From NCBI GenBank assembly GCA_016464825.1, contig JAEKNQ010000040.1:124001-188000 (forward strand): a stretch of 64,000 bases of DNA, written 5' to 3'. The DNA is from Candidatus Dormiibacter inghamiae (GTDB lineage: Bacteria > Chloroflexota > Dormibacteria > Dormibacterales > Dormibacteraceae). Numbering within the stretch: position 1 is the first letter of the stretch; each line of letters starts with the position of its first letter. Of the stretch, positions 17,343-25,171 are shown one piece after another. The position numbers and the translations under genes are program-made. The notes beneath the pieces were generated by a model, which made no database searches, was not told the origin of the DNA, and saw only the letters and a program-made list of their open reading frames with translations.

Positions 17343-17374
17343 CTTCCTGGTCGGTCCTCCGGCCGGCTTGGCCG

Positions 17375-18652
17375 CTAGCTCTCCCAAACGCGCTTCATGA
17401 TCAGCCTGGCCAGTTTGTCGGGGTCATGATGAGACGGGATGCCGACGTTGACAACGTCTCCCCCTATGAACTTGGAGCCATCCGCCAGCCGAACCGCCTG
17501 CTCGTGGTCGAAGACGACCAGGTTCTGGCCTCCAGTCGGCATGTGGTTTGAATTCGAATTCACGATAACGAAGTCAAAGAGGTTCTCGCCCACGTGATCG
17601 TGCAGCGTTTTCAGGTAGTGGCTGACGTGGTAGCCGTCGGTCTCGCCAGGCTGGGAGGCCAGGTTGCAAACGAAGACCTTGAGCGCCGGTGACTCGCGGA
17701 TGCAGCGGATCATCCCCGGCACCATCAGGTTGGGCAGGATCGACGTGTAAAGAGAGCCTGGGCCGACCACGATTAGCTCGGCCTGGGCGATGGCCAGCGC
17801 CGCCTCCGGGTTGAGCAGGATGTCATCGGGCTTGAGAAAGACGCGGCTGATGGGCGCGTTCTGTCTCGGGATCTGCGACTCACCCTCCACGAAGGCCCCG
17901 TTGACGCTGGCGACCAGCGTCACGTCGTGCAGCGTGGAGGGGATGATCGTGCCGCGGACGGCGAGCACGCGTCCCGACTCGCGAAGGGCTGTTTCGAAGT
18001 TGCCAGTCACTTCCGCCATGGCCATGATGAACAGGTTGCCGAAGGAGTGGCCGTTGAGCGAGCCCTCCTTGAAGCGAAGGTTGAACAGCTCCTTCACCAA
18101 CGGCTCGGCATCCGCCAAGGCGACGAGGCACTGCCTGAAGTCGCCGGGGGGCAGGATGCGATACTCGTCTCGCAGCCGGCCGCTGGAGCCGCCGTCGTCG
18201 GCCACAGTGACCACTGCGGCGAGGTTGCTCGTGTACTGCTTCAGGCCACGGAGCAGGGTCGACATGCCCGTACCCCCGCCGATGGCCACGAGCCGGGGGC
18301 CCCGCCGCCGGGTGCGGAACGTGTAGATCATCTCCATCGTGCTGGGTCCGTTCTCCGCTCCGGGCAGGAAGGGGCCCAGGACCGAGCGCTGCAGCATGAA
18401 GATGGCGAAGACGAGGACGCTGAGCCCGCCAACAGTGAAGATCGCCGCCCTGACCGGCTTGGGCCAGAACTGGAGTGTCAGCGTCGCCACCCAGCCGGGG
18501 AAGGTGACCTCGCTGTAGACAGCCTTCAGGGCGTAGCTGGCGCCCAGGTCGATCACCAGGATGGCAGCCATGAGGAGCAGAAGCCAGCGCTTGACCTCGA
18601 GACCGGGGAGCAGCCAGCGCAGCCAGCGCCGATAGGCGGTTTTTCGATTCAT
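17375..18652 (-). CDS. YvcK/CofD-like gluconeogenesis factor with N-terminal membrane segments
   Basis: 425 residues. Two membrane segments near 20-45 and 65-85 precede a YvcK-type domain that begins RLVAIGGGTGMSTLLRGLKQY, followed by TVADDGGSSGRLRDEY and PPGDFRQCLVALAD, the nucleotide-sugar-binding signature. YvcK proteins bind UDP-sugars and are needed for normal cell-wall growth on gluconeogenic carbon. The membrane-anchored form is seen outside Firmicutes. In many genomes yvcK lies with whiA and rapZ; here it is alone. ATG 18652 is chosen over an upstream start at 18697 since the basic MNRKTAYRRW stretch precedes the first helix. Confidence 0.87.
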   Translation of the reverse strand: MNRKTAYRRWLRWLLPGLEVKRWLLLLMAAILVIDLGASYALKAVYSEVTFPGWVATLTLQFWPKPVRAAIFTVGGLSVLVFAIFMLQRSVLGPFLPGAENGPSTMEMIYTFRTRRRGPRLVAIGGGTGMSTLLRGLKQYTSNLAAVVTVADDGGSSGRLRDEYRILPPGDFRQCLVALADAEPLVKELFNLRFKEGSLNGHSFGNLFIMAMAEVTGNFETALRESGRVLAVRGTIIPSTLHDVTLVASVNGAFVEGESQIPRQNAPISRVFLKPDDILLNPEAALAIAQAELIVVGPGSLYTSILPNLMVPGMIRCIRESPALKVFVCNLASQPGETDGYHVSHYLKTLHDHVGENLFDFVIVNSNSNHMPTGGQNLVVFDHEQAVRLADGSKFIGGDVVNVGIPSHHDPDKLARLIMKRVWES

Positions 18653-18754
18653 AGCGGGGTGCGGCTTTCCTTGGTCTTGTGAAGAACGCGATCTCAACGG
18701 CGGCCGTTACGCCTCAGCTGCCGGTCCCGGCGCACAATGGTAGGCCCCGGGGCG

Positions 18755-18760
18755 GATAAT
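18755..18760 (+). promoter_or_regulatory. Leaderless -10 box (GATAAT)
   Basis: GATAAT ends 6 bases before the ATG at 18767. Confidence 0.45.
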
Positions 18761-18766
18761 CAGAGC

Positions 18767-19183
18767 ATGAGAACTGCTCGGCGCCTGCGGCGCCTCACAA
18801 CTGTCGCCGGCTTTGGCCTCATGGTAGCCGCCATCTCACAGGAGATGGCCAAGCCTGAAGCTCAGCGCACGTGGACCGGCAAGGTCTTCGGCCTCGTTCC
18901 CTACGACTTCCGGCCGCCGACGTGGGACCGTATCCGGGCCGCCTACTGGAACCCCAACTCCAGCAGCCTCCTCTCCACGCGGGTGCTGGGCGTTGGTTGG
19001 TCGATCAACCTCTATCGGGCGAGCGTGCTGCTCGAGAACGGCTTCCGCATGCTGATGGGCACAGGGGCGGCGACGCCTATCCTGCGCCAGGCGCAAAAAG
19101 CGGCAACCCAGGCTACCAGCAAGGCCCAGGACGTCGCCGCCAGCGCGACCGGCGGCCGGGTCGGCAACAGGGCGGCGTCGTAG
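18767..19183 (+). CDS. Conserved hypothetical protein, DUF5808-like
   Basis: 138 residues. A short N-terminal hydrophobic stretch (VAGFGLMVAAISQEM) is followed by GKVFGLVPYDFRPPTWDRIR, AAYWNPNSS and TRVLGVGWSINLY, which resemble the DUF5808 pattern (PPT...WNP...GWGWxxN) as I remember it. The tail is Ala/Gln-rich and helical. Function unknown. A GATAAT box 6 bases before the ATG supports this start over one 30 bases upstream. Confidence 0.6.
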   Translation: MRTARRLRRLTTVAGFGLMVAAISQEMAKPEAQRTWTGKVFGLVPYDFRPPTWDRIRAAYWNPNSSSLLSTRVLGVGWSINLYRASVLLENGFRMLMGTGAATPILRQAQKAATQATSKAQDVAASATGGRVGNRAAS

Positions 19184-19241
19184 CTTCGCTCAGCTCATCC
19201 TGGCGTGCCTGTGCGCCCCGGCTACAATTGGTGCCCGGCAT

Positions 19242-19317
19242 TGGGGAGTGGCCAAGCTGGTAAGGCGCCTGACTCTGGATCAGGAGATCGAGGGTTCGAA
19301 TCCTTCCTCCCCAGCCA
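19242..19317 (+). tRNA. tRNA-Gln(CTG)
   Basis: A full cloverleaf can be drawn: acceptor TGGGGAG with CTCCCCA, anticodon stem CCTGA/TCAGG enclosing loop CTCTGGA with anticodon CTG at 19275-19277, and T arm GAGGG-TTCGAAT-CCTTC. The discriminator is G and a genomic CCA follows (19315-19317). A weak 5' U1-A72 pair is typical of tRNA-Gln. It decodes CAG. Confidence 0.95.
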
Positions 19318-19341
19318 GCGCTGTATCAGCCTGACGGGATA

Positions 19342-20217
19342 ATGGCGCTGACGCCTGAACCGCCGAGTGCCGCCGGTGGCGCGGCCGCACAGGTGCAGCC
19401 CTCCCCCTTTGAGCAGCCTTACGACTTGCTGCTCCAGACCATCCGCCGGCGGCGGAGCGTGCGCAAGTTCCAGTCCGGCCGGCCGGTTTCGCGCGAGACC
19501 CTGCTCCGCATCATGGAAGCTGGACGCTGGGCGCCCAGCGGGGCCAACGCTCAGCCTTGGGACTTCATCTGCGTGGACGAGCCGGACGTGCGGCAGCAGG
19601 TGCTGCAGGTCTTCCTTCGTCAGGGTCAGCGCCTGCTCGAGCACGTCACCCGTTTTCCGGCCGTCAACAAGAGCTTTCTCGCCCACACGAGTGCCATCAT
19701 TCTGGTCCTGGGCGATCCCCGTTGGAAGGCCGCCTTTCCCCAGGGCAACCAAGCCGCCTGGCAGAACGAGTACGCCGCGAACAACGACAACATCTTCTAC
19801 TGCTCACTCGGCGCGGCCATCCAGAACCTGCAGCTGGCGACCACAGCCTGCGGTCTGACGTCCGCCTGGCTCTCGGGCGGAGGCGAAACGCGGACGGCTG
19901 CAGAGCTCCGGGAGATCCTGGGCTTCCCGGCCAGTGCCAGCCCCTATGGCACAGTTCCGATCGGCTATCCGGCCAAAGAGGTGGGCTCAAAATGGCGGCG
20001 CCCGCTGGAGCAGATGGTGCACTGGAACCGGTTCGAGCCTGAGCAGTACAGGCCGCAACCGCTGATCGACTTCTACGTAAATCAGCTCCGTCCCTTCGCG
20101 ATGTACAGGCCGTTCGAGACCCTCGATGAATGGGAGGACGCCGGCGACCGCGCTGGCGGCTGGCGGGCCGCGTTCTCCAGCCGGGTCTCCAACCCGGGCG
20201 GCAAGCTGCCGCGGTAG
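19342..20217 (+). CDS. Nitroreductase-family flavoprotein
   Basis: A 291-residue FMN-dependent nitroreductase fold. IRRRRSVRKFQSGRPVSRE is the conserved FMN phosphate-binding start, AGRWAPSGANAQPWDF the second FMN contact, and AIQNLQLATTACGLTSAW the dimer helix. A C-terminal extension of about 60 residues beyond the usual core (KWRRPLEQMVHWNRFEPEQY onward) is noteworthy. Substrates of the family range from nitroaromatics to quinones and cofactors; none can be assigned. It lies 24 bases after the tRNA. Confidence 0.85.
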   Translation: MALTPEPPSAAGGAAAQVQPSPFEQPYDLLLQTIRRRRSVRKFQSGRPVSRETLLRIMEAGRWAPSGANAQPWDFICVDEPDVRQQVLQVFLRQGQRLLEHVTRFPAVNKSFLAHTSAIILVLGDPRWKAAFPQGNQAAWQNEYAANNDNIFYCSLGAAIQNLQLATTACGLTSAWLSGGGETRTAAELREILGFPASASPYGTVPIGYPAKEVGSKWRRPLEQMVHWNRFEPEQYRPQPLIDFYVNQLRPFAMYRPFETLDEWEDAGDRAGGWRAAFSSRVSNPGGKLPR

Positions 20218-20261
20218 CCGCCCCGAGTGCCTGAAGAGCAGGCCGGCCCCCAGCTCCAGCC

Positions 20262-21737
20262 ATGGTGAGCGGCGGCAATGTGCTCTTGGCAGGCTGCCGC
20301 CCGGAGATCGCGGCGGGGCCGGACGGCTGCATCCTGGCCACGGGAGCTCGCGCCCGCACGGTCGCCGGCCGGGACGCTCTGGTGCTCGGGCTCCGGGGAC
20401 TGGCCTGGCCGGGGCTGGGCGACTCCCATCTGCATCTGGAGGCGCTGGCATTGGGCCGGCTCGGCGTTGATCTCAGCGGTGCGCGCTCCCGCGAAGAAGC
20501 GCTTGAACGCGTCCACCGGCGCGCCCGAAGCCTGCCGTCGGACGCCTGGCTGCTTGGCCGAGGTTGGTACAACGACCAGTGGCGGGCTCCCGGCTTCCCT
20601 GACAGACACGACTTGGACCGCGCGGCGGCCGGGCGGGCGGTGCTCCTGCACCGCGCGGACGGCCACTCAGCCTGGCTGAGCACTGCCGCCCTCCGCGCTG
20701 CGGGCATCACCGCCGGGACATCCGACCCCGAGGGCGGCGTGATCGACCGCGGGCGTGACGGCGGGCCGACAGGCATCCTCCGGGAGTCCGCCATCGCCCT
20801 GGTCGCGCCTGCCGTCCCTGAGATACCCGCTGTCGCGTACGACGGCGCTCTCCTGGCCGCCCTCCGCGACCTGGCGCGGCTCGGCCTGACCTCTGTGCAG
20901 TCGTTCGACGGGCCGCGCAGCTTCGCCTCGCTTCAGCGCCTTCACGCTGCCCGGCGCCTGCCTCTTCGAGTGACACATCACCTGCCTGTGGCTCAGCTGG
21001 GTGAGGCCGAGCGGATGGGCGTCCGCTCAGGGCTGGGCGACGACATGCTGCGTGTCTGGGGCGTCAAGGGCTTCCTGGACGGTTCAGTTGGCTCGCGCAC
21101 AGCCCAGATGCTGGATGGGAGCGGGGTGGAGGTGATGCCGCAGGACGAGTTGGAAGACGCCGTCCGGCGCTGCGCTCGAGCCGGCCTCAACATCTGCCTG
21201 CACGCCATCGGCGATCGTGCGGTCCGGCGGGCGCTCGACGCGCTCCTGCCGCTCTCGGGGGCGCGTCCCGACTGGCGGCCACGCCTCGAGCACGCCCAGT
21301 TCGTCCATCCTGACGACGCGCCGCGCTTCCGCGCCGGCGGCGTCATCGCCTCCATGCAGCCGATCCACGCGGTCACCGACCGGCCGCTGACGGACGCGGA
21401 ATGGCCCAAGCAGGCCGCTCACGCCCACGCTTGGAAGGCATTGAAGCGCGCCGGTGCGATCCTCGCTTTCGGCACTGATGCGCCGGTCGAATCTGCCGAT
21501 CCGCTAGCGTGCCTGCACGCCGCCACCACCTGGCGCCGGGAGGTGGGCTGGCACCCAGAGCAGGCCTTGAGCCAGAGGGAGGCGCTCTCGGCCTACACGG
21601 TCGGAGCGGCCTTCTCGGCCGGCTTGGAGAGGAAGCTCGGCCGCCTCGCCGCCGGCTACCTGTGCGACGTGACTGTGGTCGACTCGGGCCGCGTGACCGC
21701 AACCATAGTCGGTGGCCGATTGGTCGTCGGCGGCTAG
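20262..21737 (+). CDS. YtcJ-like metal-dependent amidohydrolase
   Basis: A 491-residue amidohydrolase (Amidohydro_3). Metal ligands and catalytic residues are visible as GDSHLHLE (HxH), VKGFLDGSVGSR (the bridging Lys region), CLHAIGDRA, LEHAQFV and FGTDAPVE (catalytic Asp). C-terminal YTVGAAFSAGLERKLGRLAAGYLCDVTVVD is the usual small beta-domain closure. These enzymes hydrolyse amide or C-N bonds of unknown small molecules. Start ATG 20262 lacks a good SD; coupling with the upstream nitroreductase is plausible (44-base gap). Confidence 0.85.
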   Translation: MVSGGNVLLAGCRPEIAAGPDGCILATGARARTVAGRDALVLGLRGLAWPGLGDSHLHLEALALGRLGVDLSGARSREEALERVHRRARSLPSDAWLLGRGWYNDQWRAPGFPDRHDLDRAAAGRAVLLHRADGHSAWLSTAALRAAGITAGTSDPEGGVIDRGRDGGPTGILRESAIALVAPAVPEIPAVAYDGALLAALRDLARLGLTSVQSFDGPRSFASLQRLHAARRLPLRVTHHLPVAQLGEAERMGVRSGLGDDMLRVWGVKGFLDGSVGSRTAQMLDGSGVEVMPQDELEDAVRRCARAGLNICLHAIGDRAVRRALDALLPLSGARPDWRPRLEHAQFVHPDDAPRFRAGGVIASMQPIHAVTDRPLTDAEWPKQAAHAHAWKALKRAGAILAFGTDAPVESADPLACLHAATTWRREVGWHPEQALSQREALSAYTVGAAFSAGLERKLGRLAAGYLCDVTVVDSGRVTATIVGGRLVVGG

Positions 21738-21749
21738 CGCCGAGGGCCG

Positions 21750-21755
21750 TATGCT
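21750..21755 (+). promoter_or_regulatory. Leaderless -10 box (TATGCT)
   Basis: TATGCT ends 9 bases before the GTG at 21765. Confidence 0.4.
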
Positions 21756-21764
21756 CCAGCTCGC

Positions 21765-22757
21765 GTGAGGGTTGTCAAGGAGCTGGAGCTGCATGTCGCG
21801 CCCGAGGAGGTGTGGCGTGCCCTGGTGGCGCCCGAGGAGCGCCGCGCCTGGTACTACGGGCAGGCTGCCTTCGGAGAATGGCGTCCCGGCGGCCGGGTGG
21901 AATGGCGGTCCGAGGACGGATCAGTCGCCGAGGAGTCAACCGTCCGGGAGCTGGATCCACCGCGACGCCGGGTCCTGGAGAGCCGCTGGCTCTTCGCTGC
22001 AGCCTTCACCACCGAATCCCCGCACGTGCTCACCTGGGAGCTCGAGCCAACGGCCCTGGGCTGTCGGGTCAGGATGAGCGCCGACTTCCAGGAGTCCGGC
22101 CAGGCCTCCAGGCTTCTGCAGAGCGAGAGTGAGGCGATCCTGCGCGGTCTCCGCCTGCAGGTCGACCCCGCTGCCCGCGCCGAGCTGGCGAGGCTCGACG
22201 AGATCGGGGAGATCGACATCCGCGATCTGACGCCGGAGCGGCTGGGCGACTACCTGCGGTTTTTCGACGACGAAGCCTTCCGCGACAATCCGGCCTGGCA
22301 GGGCTGCTACTGCATGGAGACACACTGGGCCGGCTCCAGTGAGGAATGGGCGGGCCGAACCGCTGCGGACAACCGGGACGCCATGGTGAGACTGATCGAG
22401 GACGATGGTGTGGCAGCGCTTCTCGCCTATGCCGGCGAGAGACCCGTCGGCTGGTGCAACTACGGCCGCACAAGTCGACTCCAGGGAGTGCTCAGCCGGT
22501 ACGAGCTGGAGGCTCGCAATCACGACGGCGTGGGTTCGATCGCCTGCTTCGTGATTGCGGCTCAGTATCGTGGCCACGGCCTCGCCGGCCGGCTGCTGGA
22601 GGCCGCCTGCGCCAGGCTTGCTGACCGCGGACTGCGCTGGGTTGAGGGGTATCCCAAGCGGGCAGCCGAAAGCGCGCAGGAGGTTACCGGGGGCTGCTGT
22701 CAATGTATCTTCGGGCGGGCTTCCAGCCTTACCGCGAGGCCGGACAAACACTCATAG
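21765..22757 (+). pseudogene. SRPBCC - GNAT fusion, frameshifted near its C terminus
   Basis: The N-terminal 125 residues form an SRPBCC (AHSA1-like) domain (ELELHVAPEEVWRALVAPEERRAWY). Residues about 150-305 are a GNAT acetyltransferase with GSIACFVIAAQYRGHGLAGRLLEAACARL, the acetyl-CoA loop. After YPKRAAESAQE at about 22680 this frame turns to unrelated residues, while a different frame continues perfectly with YRGLLSMYLRAGFQPYREAG. A single-base deletion at about 22680-22687 explains it. The resumed frame stays open to 22966 and overlaps the next gene. Either the gene is newly inactivated or the assembly has an error. Confidence 0.7.
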
Positions 22758-22944
22758 TCAGGAAGCAGTTGACTCCGCGCGGCATGTGGGCTGGCGCTGG
22801 GCAGCGGCCAACTTCCCGCCCTGAAGGCGTCATCGACCGAATCGGACACCACCAGCGGGGCACAGAGGGTCGGTGCAACGAGCTCGGCTCCGATCGGCCG
22901 ACAACCGGTCGCACGCTTGGGTCAACAGCGAGGACAATAGTCGG

Positions 22945-23280
22945 GTGGCGTACGACGAAGACCTAGCTGACCGGATCCGCGAGCTTGTTGCCGGTGAGCC
23001 CGGAGTTACCGAAAAACGCATGTTCGGCGGGCTGGCTTTCTTGATCAAAGGCAACATGTCCGTGAGCGCGAGCGGTCAGGGCGGCCTGCTGTTACGTGTT
23101 GATCCCGCCCAAACTGATGCCTTACTCCGGAAGCCACACGCACACCCCGTCGAGATGCGGGGAGTCGAGATGCAAGGGTGGATTAGGGTCGGGATGGAGG
23201 GACTGCAGACCAAACGCGAGCTCGAACGGTGGGTCGCGCTCGGGACCTCATACGCACGATCGCTGCCTGGCAAGCGATAG
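22945..23280 (+). CDS. TfoX N-terminal-domain protein
   Basis: 111 residues from the GTG at 22945. ADRIRELVAGEPGVTEKRMFGGLAFLIKGNM and GGLLLRVDP match the TfoX/Sxy N-terminal domain; the LERWVALGTSYARSLP helix closes it. Stand-alone versions are common in actinobacterial and chloroflexal genomes, often without a known role in competence. ACAAT just upstream of GTG could be a leaderless -10 box. A longer start at 22873 is possible but its extra residues show no conservation. Confidence 0.78.
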   Translation: MAYDEDLADRIRELVAGEPGVTEKRMFGGLAFLIKGNMSVSASGQGGLLLRVDPAQTDALLRKPHAHPVEMRGVEMQGWIRVGMEGLQTKRELERWVALGTSYARSLPGKR

Positions 23281-23468
23281 CTCGGGTTCGGTCCCGGCCG
23301 GAAGGAAGTCACGTGGCCGACCGAGCAACGACTCCCTAATCAGCCATCAGCGATGACTGAAGTCGTCCTGGGCATTTGGCTTGCCCAGGCTTCCGGACGT
23401 GGATCGTCCAATGGCGCATCTCATTTGGGCTTGACTTCGAGTGCGCTTGAAGGTGCAGGCTGATCGGT

Positions 23469-23771
23469 ATGAGTGAGCATCACGAGATCCTTGATTGCAG
23501 CCTCTCCCCGCACGAGCTGGCCAATCGCCGAGTGGCCTGGACGGATCTGGAACCCCTGGTGGTCGATCGTACCCGGACCGAAGAGGGATTCCGCGTGCGG
23601 TTTCAACGTGAGCCGGGGGTGTCGGAGTCGCTGCGTGCCTTGGTTGAAGCTGAAGGCGACTGCTGCGGATGGGCCTCGTGGGAGATGGCCGACGAGGAAG
23701 CGTACTCGGTGCTTCAAGTGAATGGGCCGCCTGAGAAGATCGGCACTCTCGCAGCCGCGTTCGGTCTGTGA
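23469..23771 (+). CDS. Small conserved hypothetical protein with Cys-Cys motif
   Basis: 100 residues, family not recognised. The conserved-looking part is LRALVEAEGDCCGWASWEMADEEAY, with an adjacent Cys pair, preceded by ANRRVAWTDLEPLV. Similar short proteins with an ECCxF/W motif are frequently annotated as hypothetical in high-GC bacteria; metal binding or regulator fragments have been suggested for such motifs but nothing here proves it. The 188-base gap upstream holds no gene. Confidence 0.5.
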   Translation: MSEHHEILDCSLSPHELANRRVAWTDLEPLVVDRTRTEEGFRVRFQREPGVSESLRALVEAEGDCCGWASWEMADEEAYSVLQVNGPPEKIGTLAAAFGL

Positions 23772-23848
23772 GGTGCAGCCGCGGGGGTTGACCATCGGTG
23801 GGGTGGCCTGCCGATCAGTCTGCCTGTGTAAGTGTCCGGCCTGTGGTC

Positions 23849-24304
23849 CTAATGCGCGCCTGCTGAAGCTGAATCGGGGTCGTGCGACGGGACGGGACGC
23901 CAGTAGCGATAGGAGGATCGCTCGAAACCGAGCGCCTCGTAGCAGGCGTGGGCGGCTTCTCGTTCGGGCCGGACACCACTGGTTAGCTCCAGCTCCTCAC
24001 AGCCGCGTCGCTCGGCCCGCTCCAAGACAGTAGTGACAAGCACGCGAGCGATGCCATGGCGGCGGTGGGCAGCGCTGACGACGAGCGCGGTGAGGCGGCC
24101 AATCGGCCCAGCGTGGGTCAGCGTGCGCGAGATCGCCAGCGCGGCGAGGCCGATCACTCGATCCTCGTGCTCCACGACGAGCACGAGTTCGGCTGAGCGG
24201 CGTAGCCGCTTCAGGGTCGTCGACACGTCGGTCGGGTAGCCAAGCTCGCACAGCAGCTCGGCGATGCCTCCGGCATCGCGCTCACCCGCGGAGCGAACCT
24301 GCAT
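23849..24304 (-). CDS. GNAT-family N-acetyltransferase
   Basis: 151 residues from the ATG at 24304. MQVRSAGERDAGGIAELLCELGY starts the fold, LTALVVSAAHRRHGIARVLVTTVLERAERRGC contains the acetyl-CoA pyrophosphate loop (R/Q-x-x-G-x-A variant RRHGIA), and ACYEALGFERSSYRYWR closes it. The acceptor is unknown. A perfect 10-bp inverted repeat lies about 65 bases upstream (24370-24421) and could be regulatory. Confidence 0.8.
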   Translation of the reverse strand: MQVRSAGERDAGGIAELLCELGYPTDVSTTLKRLRRSAELVLVVEHEDRVIGLAALAISRTLTHAGPIGRLTALVVSAAHRRHGIARVLVTTVLERAERRGCEELELTSGVRPEREAAHACYEALGFERSSYRYWRPVPSHDPDSASAGAH

Positions 24305-24369
24305 GGTGCTGGAACGCACTTCACTCGTCGTTGGTAACACCGGAGTAGGTTCCCAGCCCTGATTTGATG

Positions 24370-24421
24370 AACCCTGTCCGCGCTACGACCAGCATGGTTG
24401 TGGACAGGGTTCGGACGTGAT
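24370..24421. repeat. 10-bp perfect inverted repeat (AACCCTGTCC / GGACAGGGTT)
   Basis: Arms at 24370-24379 and 24412-24421 separated by 32 bases, between the GNAT gene and the DUF222 remnant. It could be an operator or the scar of a mobile element end; no transposase is seen. Confidence 0.4.
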
Positions 24422-24441
24422 GCAATACGAACACGAGTTCG

Positions 24442-25000
24442 ATGGCTGCGTGCGCCTGGTCTTCGCCGTTGGAGGATGTGACGCAGGCGACCGCGTCGCT
24501 AATGGACGAGGATACGCGGCACCTGCCGGGAGTCGTGCAGGCGGAGCGGCTGAAGGAGATCCGCCAGGGCACCAACCGCTTGGAGGCGCAGTTCACGGCT
24601 GAGCTCCGCGTCTTCGATCAGCAGCAAGCCGGGCGGTGAGCGGTCATCAGAGCCTGCAGGGTGGCTGCGCCGGAACTGCCAGTTCAGCTCCGGCGCCGCG
24701 CTGACTCCGGCTGGGCAGGCAGCTGGAGGAGCTACCCGAGACAGCTGCGGAGTTTCAGCACGGCCGGCGCAGCTGCCCAGCATGTGGGCCTCGTCGGCCG
24801 CTTGGCCAGCCAGCTGGGGACCGAAGCTGTGCAGCCGGCGGAGGCGGACCTGGTCCGCTGGGGAAAAGAGCTCGACACCTGGGAGTTTCGGCATCTGACC
24901 CAGCGCCTGCGCCACTGCCCGGATCCAGACGGTGCCCTGGCCGACGGGAATGCCCTCCAGGGAGGGCTGGCGGGTGAGCCGGGCCGGGCGGTGGCTGGCG
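24442..25000 (+). pseudogene. Decayed DUF222 (HNH-endonuclease-type) gene
   Basis: Segments of one DUF222 protein are spread over three frames: AERLKEIRQGTNRLEAQFTA (frame of 24442), then WLRRNCQFSSGAAL in the next frame, then LGRQLEELPETAAEFQHGR in the third, then AQHVGLVGRLASQLGTEAVQ with DPDGALADGN back in the first. At least three frameshifts and an internal stop mean it is dead. The C-terminal HNH nuclease part is missing. DUF222-HNH genes are a common repeated mobile-like family in Actinobacteria and relatives. No other gene occupies 24305-25152. Confidence 0.72.
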
Positions 25001-25152
25001 CTTCATCCCTCCGGCCGGAGACTGGGCCGGGCCCTGAAAGCCGCGCCTATCACAGCCACTCATTCGCGCCGTAGATACGGCGGCACACTCCAAGACGGTC
25101 CTCATATTGGCGGTTCGCCCCTCCCGTCCCGCCCTCTAGACGCAGCAGGCAG

Positions 25153-25170
25153 TGTCTATTACTATAGACA
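25153..25170 (+). promoter_or_regulatory. Palindromic operator over the promoter (TGTCTAT-N4-ATAGACA)
   Basis: TGTCTATTACTATAGACA is a perfect 7-bp inverted repeat with a 4-base spacer, ending 1 base before the ATG at 25172. It contains TACTAT (25160-25165), a likely -10 box 6 bases before the start. A regulator bound here would block transcription of the downstream gene, whose own N terminus is a helix-turn-helix. Confidence 0.65.
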
Positions 25171-25171
25171 A

